Under the pieces are notes generated by a model, which saw only the letters and a program-made list of their open reading frames with translations, searched no databases and was not told the origin of the DNA. The position numbers and the translations under genes are program-made. From positions 43,864,001 through 43,928,000 of the forward strand of contig BSBN01000809.1 of assembly GCA_027924645.1 (NCBI GenBank): a DNA stretch of 64,000 nucleotides, written 5' to 3'. This stretch comes from Cunninghamia lanceolata. Taxonomy: Eukaryota; Streptophyta; Pinopsida; Cupressales; Cupressaceae. Of the stretch, positions 24,470-35,671 are shown piece after piece (position 1 is the stretch's first letter; each line of letters begins with the position of its first letter).

Positions 24470-26000
24470 ATAACTTTTTTTTTTTCATCTTTTACGTGGG
24501 AAAATGAAATTCATTTATAGGAATAACCACTAAGGCTTGAGTACACATTCATTAAATCCATTAATAAAGTATAATAGAACAATACTTATGCCAAACTTTC
24601 AAATAACTTCAAATAAAAGACCTAAAAATAATATTCACTATTAATTTCTAGTTTTGGCAAAAGGACATCTAAGAGATAGCGATTTCATCACTCCTAAGTA
24701 CTTACTTGTAATATGTGTCAACATTCGAGTAGGGTTTGTCATCAAGCTTACACATATTTATATCCAAACTTTTATTTTCTATATATATTAATTTTTCTAC
24801 AAGAGATATTTGTTAGATTTTAACTAGTACATAAGTGCAAAAAAAAACAAGAAAAATGAAGACAAAGCAAAGCATTTGAGCCGACCACCCGCAATATGAA
24901 AAGATGCTAATGAAAATGCTGGTAAGAAGTAATTATAAATAAAATTGGAAGAGATGGTTTTCAACTCTTTTATAATTCAATACAATATATGCATAGAAAT
25001 ATCTACAACATTTTCAATCTTTGATGGAGAATTTATTTATTTTCAGTAAATATAAGGCCAAAATCCTTGACACCACCACCAAACTACATTTAAACATTGA
25101 ATAATTTAAGCAATATTTTACCTCTCGAAATTTTGTCAATATTTATATCTATGCATTACTTGTATTTCTTATCTAAAAAAGACACTCATTTTTTTTCAAT
25201 TGCTTTCCTTAGTTAAAAAGGATTGATGTTTCTAAGTGACTTCATCTACAGAGCATCCATGACAAATAAAATTTAACATTTTACGGTTTACAAACCCCTA
25301 AAAAACAAACAAAAATATGTGTATTAAAGTACCATAAAATGAAATGTAAAATAAATTGAATGAATAATTTAAAGCTTTCAAAGGCAATTCCAAATGGAAT
25401 TTCTTATGCTTACTAAAAATAAAGGAAGATAAAAATTGAAACCCTAATTTTCGAAACCCTTGCAATTAGGGCAATGATTTTTGTGTTATTTGATAGCAAG
25501 CACTAGGTCACTGGAATCATGTGTAAGAGAAAAAGAAAAAATATAGGATTCTTTTGATAATCATATGAAACAAAGAAAGAAATATAATATTACAGAGTAG
25601 TTAATTGATCTAGACAATAATAATCACCTAAATACTAATAAATATTTGTCATTTTTATAATGGTTTGTAAAATTAAACCATAATTAATATTTTTTTATTT
25701 ATATCAAAGCTATAATAAAAACTTAAAATTTTTAGCTAATAATATTTAGGATAAATGATATTTTTATTTTTATTTTTAAAATATACATATTTATGTATTC
25801 CAATTATTTTCATAAAAAGATAAAAAATAAAAATTACACATTTTATTTATAACCATAAAAAATAAAAATTACACATTTTATTTATAACCATAAAAAATAA
25901 AATTAAAATTAAAAACTTTTAGTTAATTGGACAATAATAATAATAACTAGGTATGGATTATCCATCTAATAGTTAAAAAAAGTAGTGTAGTTGTTGTATA
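24470..26000. repeat. Large diverged duplication, copy 1
   Basis: This AT-rich block aligns in the same orientation with 27060-28600. Matching landmarks include TTCAAATAAAAGACCTAAA (24610; partner AAAAGATCTAAA), TAGTACATAAGTGCAAAAAAA (24822), and AACTAGGTATGGATTATCCATC (25945). Offset is about 2.59 kb, with internal indels. No coding sequence is conserved. Confidence 0.7.
25821..25904. repeat. ~36-bp tandem repeat, two copies plus part
   Basis: The unit AAAAAATAAAAATTACACATTTTATTTATAACCAT is repeated twice almost perfectly and begins a third time. Confidence 0.88.
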
Positions 26001-27059
26001 TACTTGAGGAAAGTGTGTTAATGGTAGGTAAGATGAAAGGCGTTGTGACACATCATTTAGGAATATATTGTAAAAGTGTGTTGAAATGTTTGTTAGTCAC
26101 ACTACAAACAATGAAAGAAAGTTACAATGAATTATTGGATGAAACATTATGTTGCATCGCTCTTGACTTTAATCTTGTGTGACCAGAAATGTAGAGTACT
26201 ATAGTGGGCCAAAATAGAAAAAAAGGCATGCTAAGGCAATGAGTTGTAAGGCCATTTTATCCCATCACTCACATAAATAGAAATTTACAATGCACCAAAT
26301 TTACTATCTGATATTAATTTCAAAGCCACTTCTCTTACCTTCAAAGATTTGGTAATTGTCTCATTTGAATATATTTACAAGCTAAAGACTAAACACATCA
26401 TATTTAAATTTTGGAATGTGTAAGGGACAAATTCATTCCATAGAGCTTGGAGTGCATGTACAACATCCCCTAAAATATGCTTGATAGAAAATTTGATTCA
26501 CTTTAGATAATTATTTTTCTTTTCCATGCAACTCCTTGGAAAGAGTAGGAATGGGTGGGTTCTACTTTTGATCTTGAAAGATATGATCATTGAAATAATG
26601 AATGAATAGTGTATGGGCATTTAAGAAAAGAATTTGATGTATAATTAATAAAATAATGGGTCTCTTCTTTACATTTTGAGATTTAGTCATTAAAATCATT
26701 TATTAAAATCATTTGAAAAGTTTCTTGAAAAATGTGAACATTTTACATAGGGCCCTTCAAACTCTAGATGCATAATATTTTAAAAGCTACATTTATTTTA
26801 ATTGCTTGTAAATTACTATTGTGTTGGTTTTTTAAATATTAAAACTTATAAATATATGCAAGTAGATTTTTTAATTAAAAAACTAATGTAATCCAAATTA
26901 CTAATACTGGTATGGCATAAATAGTATTTGTTAGGGTACCCTAAACATTTAGGGTCTCTTGAAGAGTTTTTCTTTGAATAATGTTCAAACTATTTAAATA
27001 GTTAAGAGATCATCACTTTTACGTAATTAAATAAATAAAGGTTCGTGTTGCTAAAAAGC
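26001..27059. other. Non-coding spacer between duplicated blocks
   Basis: The plus-strand frame at 25991-26182 (MLYILEESVLMVGKMKG...) shows no recognisable domain and starts inside the duplicated block. I see no gene here. Confidence 0.45.
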
Positions 27060-28600
27060 ACAATAGTTTCATTTTTATCACTATTATGTGAGAAAAGGAA
27101 ATTATCTATTAAAAAATAAAAATTGAGGGTGAACTTTGTATCCATTCATTTCATCACTAAAATATAATAAAACAGTAATTACATCAAAGCTTCAAATAAT
27201 TTTATATAAAAGATCTAAAGTATAATATTCATTATTAATTCATAGTTTTCGTAGAAGGACCTCTGAGAATTATCTATTATGTAATTGCTTCAATAAGGTT
27301 TACCATTGAGCTTACAAGCATTTATCTCCAAAATTTTATTTGTTATAATTTTTTAATATTTTTATGGGAGATATTTTTTATTTTTAACTACTACGTAAGT
27401 GCAAAAAAAGATCATGAAAAATGAAGAGAACGCAAACATAAAATATGTTATGAAAAGTGAGTAAAAAAATTATAGATAAAATTTCCAAAGATGGATTTTC
27501 AAATCTTTTATAATTGAGCACATGATCATATACACATAGATATATCTACAACATTTGTAAAAAATTGTAAGATTTGGTGGAGAATTTATTTATTTTCTTT
27601 CTTTTCACATGTATGAGTGAACTAAAACTAGTATTTTTAATCATAAATTACTTTCTTCACACATAAAAACAATTACAACCTAAAATGTTAAGCAAATAAA
27701 AGGTCAAATTCCATTTAAACATCTAATAATTTAAGTAGTATTTTTCCACTTAAAACCATGTAAATATTTTCATGTGTGTTGCTTATATCACTTAGCAACA
27801 CTAGCACCAAAATTATATTTAAACATCTAATAATTTATGTAGTATTTTTCCTCTCAAAACCATGTAAATATTTCCATGTGTGTGTTGCTTATATAACTTA
27901 GCCAAAAATAATACTCAAGATTTTGAAATTACTTTCCATAGTAGAAGAAAATATTGATGTTTTTGAGTGACTTTATTTGCAAATAGCTTACTACAAATAA
28001 AATATAACTTTGTAGGGTTTACAAATCCCCAAAAAAACAAATGTGCAAATAAACATTCATATAAATATACTACAAAATCAAATGTAAAATAATTCAAACA
28101 AAGAACTTAAATCTTTCAAAAAGTTTCTTTGATGCTTACCATAAACAATGCTAGAAAAAATGAAACTATTAATCTTCAAAACACTCACAATCATGATGAT
28201 GATTCTTGTATTACTTGAGGGAAAATTAAAGGCCATTAGAATATTGTGTTAGAGAATGCAATGGATAAATACAAAATTGGTTTGATAGACATATAAAAGA
28301 AATGAATAAATGTTATATTATGGAGTAGTCATTTCAACTAGACAATAATGTGAAAAGTCATAATTAATATTTTATTGATCTACATGAAGGTTGAAATAAA
28401 AATAAAAAGTTTAGTCACTAGTGTTTGAGATAATTGATGTTTTCATGTATTTTCTTTAAAAAATGTACATCTTTTATTTTGTTAACAATAAGAAAATAAA
28501 ATAGATTAAAAACATGATTATTAGATAGTACCAATAATAATAACTAGTTAAAGATTATCCATCACTATAGTTACCATGCTAAGGAAAGGACTAATATTTT
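27060..28600. repeat. Large diverged duplication, copy 2
   Basis: Direct partner of 24470-26000. Shared landmarks include CTACGTAAGTGCAAAAAAAG (27391) and AACTAGTTAAAGATTATCCATC. It contains an extra internal tandem duplication (27711-27903). Confidence 0.7.
27711..27903. repeat. ~104-bp tandem duplication
   Basis: AAACATCTAATAATTTAAG and the following AACCATGTAAATATTT...GTGTTGCTTATAT text occur at 27717 and again at 27821. Only one equivalent segment is present in copy 1 of the larger duplication, so it arose after that event or was lost there. Confidence 0.8.
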
Positions 28601-28662
28601 CAAAGACTATGCTCTTAACATCTACATCATTTTAAAAACAAGGAAGTTAATTTTTAAGGTTC

Positions 28663-28680
28663 TTTTTCTTTATAAATGTT
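28663..28680. repeat. 18-bp target-site duplication (left)
   Basis: TTTTTCTTTATAAATGTT here is identical to 30004-30021. The two copies flank the retroposed insertion. Confidence 0.88.
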
Positions 28681-30003
28681 TTTTTTTTTATATAGATAAG
28701 AGATATTATATTATATTGAAATATCAAAAAAGAACTGTTTACATGTATGCTCCATGAGCTAAAATTTGACTACCCTCCCTAAGAACTGAAACATATTATA
28801 ACACCAAAAAGGGCCTCTTTGGTTCAGACCCCAGAAGACTAACGCTGCATAAAACAGGACTCCATACTGCCGCAGAAACTAGAAACCAAACTAGGCATTA
28901 TAAACAGATATAACCACACATATAATTATAGACTCTAGACCAGACAAAGCACAAACCAGACCGGAACCATCAACTGTCAAATTTCACCTTCCTCAAAGAG
29001 AAAGTCTCTAAACTCACTGGTCCAGTCGAAGCCCTCGGTCAGAGTCATGTTAAACATTTTTTTAAGAAAATCTCTCCCTCTGCGCACCTTGCTCCTGTGA
29101 ACAACTAATTCTGCACCCTTGATGTCTAAGATAAAGGGAAAATATTTTATCACCACCCCAAGATGATTGGCCTTGCTCAGATCCTTCAGACTTGGCAAAC
29201 CAACTCCTCTCTCCATCATTTCCAAAACATCGTCGAGCCCCTCCAAGATAGTCTGTTTGAACATCCGCTGCACCAACTCTCTAACCTCTTCCTTTGTGGT
29301 CAACACCTCCAACAGTGAAGCCACCACCCTGGAAGGGATGTCTGAATCAACATGATATTGCTCTCCTCCAAGGACAAAAGCTTTTCCAAGGATAAGCTTT
29401 TTCACCCCTATGACAAAGGCATCATTCTACTGAAGCACCCTTTGCAGCCTTTGGTTTGTAATTTTTCTAAGAATCACCATCTGCTTGACCCTACCAGATA
29501 GGTAGATAGGCGATTCCATACTGTCACAAACTAGCTGATCCATAAGGAGATGATAGATAATGATAGGAGGGGGGTCTTTAGCCATAAATCAAACTACAAG
29601 AAATGTTGAAGAACCTACGAGATAAAATAAGCAACCAGCCCGTCTCCTTGATGATGGCTGAAATGTGTGTTTAACTGCACCTCTCCTAATGCCAGCTCAC
29701 TTCTTCACTGTGTTATTGCACAGAGAATTGGGGCTAGTCTCTTCCCTATTAAATCATTATTCAACCATCCCTTTCTCTGTCCTGCGCTCGATCCTCCACC
29801 TCCTCTCATGCTTGTGAACCGTCCCTTCCAAACTCTGCACACACCATCATCTGTGTGCAAACATGATTGATTCAAGTGCTTTAATCACCACCCTAAGTCA
29901 ACCAAGTCTGACTAATCCTACTGACCAGGCAACCCCTCTATCACCCCTGCCTTGATCGACCAGCGCCCCTCAAGTGAGGTGGCACCCGCCCTTCCTCCCC
30001 CCT
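28681..30003 (-). mobile_element. Retroposed insertion with poly(A) end (LINE-type mechanism)
   Basis: The 1.3-kb insert is flanked by identical 18-bp direct repeats. Directly after the left repeat lies a run of T (28681-28689), a poly(A) tail on the minus strand, preceded on that strand by ...ATCTCTTATCTATATA. Its base composition is clearly more GC-rich than the AT-rich surroundings. Long target duplications plus a 3' poly(A) are the footprint of target-primed reverse transcription by L1-type LINE enzymes. It carries a ~202-codon frame (28977-29585) and long GC-rich leader text (29600-30003). No RT or endonuclease is present, so it is either an internally deleted LINE, a non-autonomous retroposon or a processed copy of a host mRNA. 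I cannot decide which. Confidence 0.85.
28977..29585 (-). pseudogene. Unknown ~202-codon protein in the retroposed insertion, one in-frame stop
   Basis: Starting at ATG 29585 (MAKDPPPIIIYHLLMDQLV) the frame runs to a stop at 28977 and is broken only by one TAG near 29428 (LQRVLQ-stop-NDAFVIG), where CAG would fit. The 142-residue part after this stop is fully open. The predicted protein is soluble, helical and charged, with no signal peptide, membrane segment or catalytic motif I recognise; features include REL(V/L)QRMF, LDDVLEMMERG and KVRRGRDFLKKMF. It could be the start of a LINE ORF1 or a host-derived coding sequence copied by retroposition. Near-intactness suggests the insertion is younger than most elements here. 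Confidence 0.6.
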
Positions 30004-30021
30004 TTTTTCTTTATAAATGTT
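30004..30021. repeat. 18-bp target-site duplication (right)
   Basis: TTTTTCTTTATAAATGTT, identical to 28663-28680, at the 5' (GC-rich) end of the minus-strand retroposed insert. Confidence 0.88.
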
Positions 30022-30045
30022 GTTTGAAGGTAAATGTAATATATT

Positions 30046-30540
30046 TCTTCATATTAGATTAGACAATTAGTGTGAAACTTAGAACTAAATAAAGTTAACT
30101 ATTATAGAGGATAAATGTGCATATTTCACTCCTTTGCCTTCTAGGTTTTCATTTATCTTGACATTGTTTCAATATATGTTGATATTCAATTCAACTTATT
30201 CTTGCATATGCTAACAAATTTCAACAATTCTATCAACGTTTATCCATTTTAGTCCCATTGGTCTAGATTCATCCTTATTTATACTAGTTTTCCTATCTTA
30301 GACTAGATTGCAAGTGTAATTTTATCCCTTGGACAAAATTGTGCTTGTTATCACGTCTTCCAAATTCAAACATGCAATTGTGATATCAAGAGAGAATGTG
30401 TATATGAATATTTCTTCATATTAGGTTAGATGAAATTAGTGTGAAACTTATAACTAAATAAATAGGAGTATTATAGAGGATAAAAGTGTTTATTTCACTC
30501 TTTTCCTTCTAGTTTTTCCTTTATCTTGGCATTGTTCCAA
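30046..30540. repeat. Diverged direct repeat, ~125 bp units 367 bp apart
   Basis: CATATTAGATTAGA...TTAGTGTGAAACTTAGAACTAAATAAA through TTTATCTTGACATTGTTTCAA (30046-30172) recurs at 30413-30540 with scattered changes. Nothing coding. Confidence 0.8.
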
Positions 30541-30603
30541 AAAGAGTACATAATTCAAGACATTCTGTCAATAATTTGTCCAAAAGAGTAGTTTTATCAT
30601 TGG

Positions 30604-30741
30604 CATGACCATAAAACCAATTAGAGTAGTTTTATCATTAGTTTAGAGTAGTTTTATGAATACCTTTAGAGAGTTGTCAACTTGCTAGGGAAGACGTTCT
30701 CCTATGTCAATCCTTAGAAAAAGATTGGTTTTATGGTCATG
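30604..30741. repeat. 18-bp perfect inverted repeat with 102-bp spacer
   Basis: CATGACCATAAAACCAAT (30604-30621) and its exact reverse complement (30724-30741) face each other. Between and beside them are direct repeats of AGAGTAGTTTTAT (30583-30655) and AAAAGAGTACATAATT (near 30540 and 30756). It could fold as a stem-loop or be a small foldback remnant. Confidence 0.8.
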
Positions 30742-30850
30742 TTAATAATTGGTCCAAAAGAGTACATAATTTAGACACACTAGGGTGGGCCTCACATATT
30801 TGTTATAAATTGAAAACAACAACTACTCAAATGGAAATCTGATTTCAATA

Positions 30851-31708
30851 TGTTAATGATCTTAAACAATATATTATCTATAGAGATTGCATTCAGAAAT
30901 CAAATCACAACACAGGAACAAACATCTTAGAAAAATGAAACAAAATATAATTTGGAGAAAACCCTTTCGAGTAAAAAACTCCACCAATAAAAGAGGCTCA
31001 AGTTGTATTATCTTCGAAAACTGAATAACATAATACATGCACTTTCTTCTTCTCTCCAACTTTTACTCTAGCAAAACTTGTGTACAAAAAATCTGTCATA
31101 CTACAACAATTACATGACAATTTACTTATATAAGAGTTTTCCCTCCAATCTATGTGTCCACTTTCTCTCTCTTGAGAATCTCCAACATACAAACATTAAA
31201 TGCCTTCTTACAAGCTCATGCCACTTGTCCAAAGTTAGCCATGTAAAGTTGGGTGTCCAAGGATAAATATGGCCTCTTACAACATCTTATGACGCGTCAT
31301 AACTGTCATAGATTCCTCTAGAAAGTATCTTCCCAAGATGGGTGCCTAAAGATAAACATAGCATCTTACACTTATTAAATATCCATCATATGTCATCATA
31401 GTGTCATAGAATCTTATGACAACTTGCAGTTGTCATATATTCTCTTACATGCATTCACCAACATTATGACATATGTCATACATGCTAAAAATAGAATATT
31501 CCTCCAAGGTGGCACCTACCCTCATTTACTCATGATTTTTACAATTGCCAACCATAAATGTCACTCCATAATTACCTCCGGTAACTCTAAAATTACCACT
31601 GCCGGTCAAACTACATCATTCCCTTATGGGTAATTACAAATTACAAAGACTGAAATGGAATAAATACAATATTGGGATTTACAAGGTTAATGGAACCTCA
31701 TCCCAACA
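30851..31708 (-). repeat. 3' LTR of the split Copia element
   Basis: It starts TGTTGGGATGAGG (minus, at 31708) directly after the PPT. A TATA-like TTATATAA lies at 31126-31133. The distal end is inferred at ...CATTAACA (30851) from the CA rule; no partner LTR exists in the window, so the border is uncertain. Confidence 0.6.
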
Positions 31709-31719
31709 TTCTCCCACTT
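31709..31719 (-). promoter_or_regulatory. PPT of the split Copia element
   Basis: The minus strand reads AAGTGGGAGAA directly before TGTTGGGA, the canonical plant Copia arrangement. Confidence 0.88.
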
Positions 31720-31739
31720 GACATTATACATTTTAAATC

Positions 31740-32400
31740 AACCCATAGGAAATCAAATGAAAATAATCAGGCACTAGAAACAAGGCCCATGACCTCTCTG
31801 CACTACACAAATTTCTCTATACTCACAAGTTTGGTCAATGAATCTACAACATTCTCCTGAGTGTCTATCTTCTTCAGCTTAATCTATCCAATTGAAACTA
31901 ATTCTCAAATGAAATGATACTGAGCATTAACATGCTTAGTTTGAGCATGATACATAGGATTCTTGGCCAAACAGATAGCAATCTAGCTATCACAACTAAT
32001 CTGAATGACCCTGCAATCAAAATTAATACTTATACACAATCTCCTCAACCAAACTACCTCCTTAGAGACATGAGTAGCATCCATATACTTTGCTTCGGTG
32101 GTGGACAAAGCAATTGTGGGCTGCCCGTTACTCATCCAACTCACTGCTCCTCCAAATAGAGTAAACACATAGCCACTAGTGGACCTTTGACTATCCAAGT
32201 CACCTGCCCAATCTACATCAACAAATCCATGTATGTCCAAAGATTTATCAGCACTATCCATACCAGAAAAAACCAAACAATAATCAGGAGTACCTACAAT
32301 ATATTTAAGTACCCTCTTCACATAATTCTAATGTTGTCTACCAGGGTTAGACATAAAACTGTTCAAAACTCCCACTATTTGGGCAATATCTGGCCTAGTA
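31740..32400 (-). pseudogene. pol: Copia pol C-terminal part: end of RT and RNase H
   Basis: From the insertion site the frame continues (TRPDIAQIVGVLN...) into an open stretch at 32321-31983 with VKRVLKYIVGTPDYCLVFSG, the RNase H aspartate in FVDVDWAGDLDSQRSTSGYVF, and the catalytic glutamate in STTEAKYM. It then runs through stops to the C-terminal text that follows Copia RNase H (KNPMYHAQTKHVNAQYHFI). RNase H removes the RNA strand of the RNA-DNA hybrid in reverse transcription. A stop in the tRP-to-VKR segment and more stops after 31983 show decay. Confidence 0.9.
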
Positions 32401-32405
32401 CAAAC
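32401..32405. repeat. Target-site duplication CAAAC (left)
   Basis: CAAAC directly precedes TG of the first Tat LTR and recurs at 51643-51647 after the final CA. Confidence 0.92.
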
Positions 32406-33535
32406 TGTATATGCCTAAAAATGACACAATTCAGTCTAAATAAATATTCTTAATATTTATTTCATTCTAATTATTCAATCAATAAATAAATAAACAAATT
32501 TATTTAGTTGATTCATATTCCTCTAATTTAATTAAATATTAAAATATTTAATTACCTCTACTAAAGTCAAAATTAAATAAAATCCTTTATTAATTAAATT
32601 CTTCCAAACAATTAAATAATACTTAATTATTTAATTTAAGTCAAATCATTCTTCCAAATTTAAATAAATCAAATCAAATTATTTAAATTCTCTCAATCTC
32701 CAAAAATAAAATATAATCAAATATTTTATTTATTCTTCCAAATCATGCACAATAATTAAATAAATTTATTTATTTAATTTGCTTTTCTATCTTCAAATAT
32801 CTTCCAAATCTTCTAAAAATAAGTCTTCTTCTTCATGCACACAAAATTAAATAATTTATTATTTAATTTCTCTCAAATCATGCAAAAGCAAATCTCAAGT
32901 TGAGTTAACTGACTCAATCAACCTTGTTTTTATCAATATCTCTTAAATTAGAAAAAAGCCTTCTAATTTATGAAGTCATATCTTATCTTTAGAAAAGAAA
33001 GTAGTTAACTCAAATAAAACAGCTTTTGTGTGACACTTGTCTTCTTCTTATTCACACACGTTCCTCAACTATTCTCAACCATTGATCTTCTCATTCTTTC
33101 TATACCATTGATATCTTCTTTCTTGCAAGTCTATAAATTCAACCCTATTCTTCCATTTCATTCATCCAAGCTTTTAGTATTGTTACTCTGCAGGAATTAC
33201 AGTGCGCCTTTGGCACCAATTCTTTCATTGCTTGCGATAAAACTTGTTACTACACACTACCATCATTGTTATGAAGCTCATCTTCATGGCGAAACTATCA
33301 TAGCCATTCCCAATTGACATCTTGGAATCATAGCAAGGAAGCGCACCTTCTAAGGGCCATATTCATAGACAAGAACATTTGAGATAGGCGATCAATGGAA
33401 GCTGAGAATTAAAGGAGGTTTGCTTTGTATTGTTCATTGTTTGATTGATCTCTTTTGTTCATTATTTCATTGAGTTTTTGGTATTATTGATATACTATAT
33501 TGATTATTCATGTTTACTCCAATTTTCTCTTAACA
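32406..33535 (+). repeat. LTR1 (5' LTR) of the Tat element
   Basis: TGTATATGCC...CTTAACA, 1,130 bases. The first ~465 bases hold six successive AT-rich palindromes (32529, 32610, 32657, 32703, 32754, 32845) spaced by CTTCCAAA or TCTCAAATCATGCA words. A small frame at 33030-33317 recurs in all three LTRs and is not a gene. Confidence 0.93.
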
Positions 33536-33539
33536 TTTT

Positions 33540-33557
33540 TGGCGCCCACCATGGAGC
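33540..33557 (+). promoter_or_regulatory. Primer-binding site, tRNA-Lys, decayed
   Basis: TGGCGCCCACCATGGAGC lies four bases after LTR1. The second leader copy reads TGGCGCCCACCGTGGGGC, which fits the 3' end of plant tRNA-Lys(CTT). This first copy has two G-to-A changes. Confidence 0.8.
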
Positions 33558-33604
33558 CTAGCCTTGATTTTTAACCCAAAAACTAAGTTTTTGTGTTTTA
33601 GAAA

Positions 33605-33860
33605 GCCGTACATAGGAGGAAACCGCACATCTGACACATTCTAACACACATTTGCTGTCTGTTCTGGCGCATACATGCTTTCGACTCATACAGACTCTAT
33701 TCCGGCGCATATACCCTCTCATACAACGCATATGTCAGTTCGACGCATATATACTATTTTCCTACGCTTTTGACCTCTGTCTTAGCGCATATGTACTGTG
33801 ACGCTTCTGAGCTCTATTTCTACACATTCAAGCTCTAAAGTTGCGCATCTGATCTAGACA
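33605..33860 (+). repeat. Leader array of GCGCATRTG-like motifs, block 1
   Basis: About ten GCGCAT/CGCATATG-like words occur at roughly 20-30-base spacing, separated by T/C-rich text such as CTCTATTCC. Many copies show C-to-T or G-to-A decay (ACACAT, GTGCAT). Not coding. The same array is in the second leader copy at about 48905-49150. Confidence 0.7.
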
Positions 33861-34039
33861 GTGATTTTTAGGGTTTCCTTGAAGTTTTCGCTAATGCTAA
33901 TGTCTTTTTCTAGGAACACTCTTGATCTGTTTACAGGCTAGGTACTGGTTTAGAATCATATAGTTGCAATTGTTAACTCACACTTCAATTTCTAATGGGA
34001 AAGTAAATGGATGCTCATGCAAATCTCACATAGTCTTAA

Positions 34040-34275
34040 CTAGGAAGGCGGTAATTGAATCATTGCTATCTTGCATATCATTGAATCATTGCTATATTGC
34101 TATCCTTCAAAGTTAACAAACTCATTACTATCTGGGTAAAATTGAACCATTTCTATCTTGTTATCACTTCAAAGTTAACAAATCACTGCTATCTGGGTAA
34201 AATTGAACACATCATTGCTATCTGGGTAAAATTGAACCATTGCTATCTTGTTATCACTTCAAAGTTAACAAATAT
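34040..34275 (+). repeat. Leader tandem repeat (CATTGCTATCTGGGTAAAATTGAAC)
   Basis: Units built from ATTGCTATCTGGGTAAAATTG and CTTCAAAGTTAACAAA alternate about three to four times. The same array is present at about 49350-49560. Confidence 0.88.
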
Positions 34276-35024
34276 CTATGCTTGCCCAAGTAGATAACTC
34301 ATCTAGTTTTTCTCATTTTAACTAGGGGAAAAGAGCCATTGTCTTCTATGTTTTGGGAATGATACCAAGCCTATGCTCTCCCCTATCTTGGGTGACCAAA
34401 ATGCCAGACGTATCATTTTTGCATGTATTTTTCCTTTAGAGGGGCCTACTCTTGGATACCGTCTATCTAAGTAGGAATGACCCTAAGTGGTAATAGGCTA
34501 AATGCCAAGCCCTACCAATCCACTATAAATAAATTGTGTTTGGAGCGAAAGCTTCAAACAACGAGTGCAGTTGTGTTATATCGACATCCAACCTCCCCCA
34601 AAACCCTCCAAGGCACAACCCTTGTAGGCTGGGAGACTCCATAACGGAGAGTAGTCCTGCCGCATGTATAACCACTCAAACGGTTGCCTTTATTAAATAC
34701 CTTTGTCTTAGTGGCCAAAAACCCCTATAAGACAGTGCAGGGAAGGGTGATTATCACCTCTCGAAGATGCTTCACTACAGATAGTGAGAATTTGGTTTTA
34801 TATTGTCCTTTGAAACCTAGGATTGTACTTGCTTTCCTTTAGTCCAAAAAGAGAAAAAAATCACAAAAAAATGAAAAACCATGAAAACATTCTTTGTGTT
34901 TGATGTGTCTTCTTGCCATAACTAAAAGAAAATCAGATCAAAAAGACCGTCTTGCAGCCAAAGATACCAAAAACATTAGAAAAATTGCCAAAAATTTGTA
35001 AAAAAACTAAAAAACCAGAGCTGC

Positions 35025-35190
35025 GCATTTATCCTTTTTTGCTGCGCATTTGTACCGACTTGCTGCACATCTGTGCTGACCTACTGCGCTTTTACCACCT
35101 ATTACGACACATTTGAAATTTGCTAGTATTGCGCATCTGTATCAACTTTTCACGCATTTACCAGTTTATGCTGCACATCTATTCCAGCAC
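35025..35190 (+). repeat. Leader array of GCGCATTTG-like motifs, block 2
   Basis: CTGCGCATTTATCC, CTGCGCATTTGTACC, CTGCACATCTGTGC, TTGCGCATCTGTATC and similar words recur at ~20-25-base spacing. The related block in the second leader copy is at about 50300-50480. Confidence 0.75.
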
Positions 35191-35671
35191 ATGTGTGATA
35201 GTGAGTACTTCCATAGTCTTTGAGAGGAAAATTTTACCATTTTTGGATACCCATTTCAGTCTTGTTCAAGATTCTGAGATCAGATTTCACCTTGCAATCG
35301 CTCTTTTCATCCATTCCATAGCATACCCTCTCTTTCATCGGTCATCTCATCCACCTTCTACTAGGTCTTCCTAGGCAAAGTCAAAGTATCCCATATCAAA
35401 TTAGCATAGGCCCCTTTTTCAGATCATTTTGGATTCAAGTAACCCTAGTAAGTCACAGAACTTCGCTAGTGGTCTTGGTGGACGGCTAGTCCCTACACAG
35501 TAAGACAGATATCGAGTACCCTTACTAGTGGCTATCATCTTGTATCGGTCGTCTTACTTGTTAGAATCATTGATCGAGAGAGTTCCTTGTCCAAATCTTG
35601 TCATAAGTATCCTATCCTCAGCAGTCTCCACCACATCTGGCCAAAATCTCTAGTACCAAAAGCAACTTGAA

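Noticed and set aside
33030..33317. A 95-residue frame found three times (33030, 48314, 51140), suggesting a conserved small protein.
   Set aside because: All three are the same position in the three Tat LTRs; conservation follows from LTR identity, and no separate start or function is seen.
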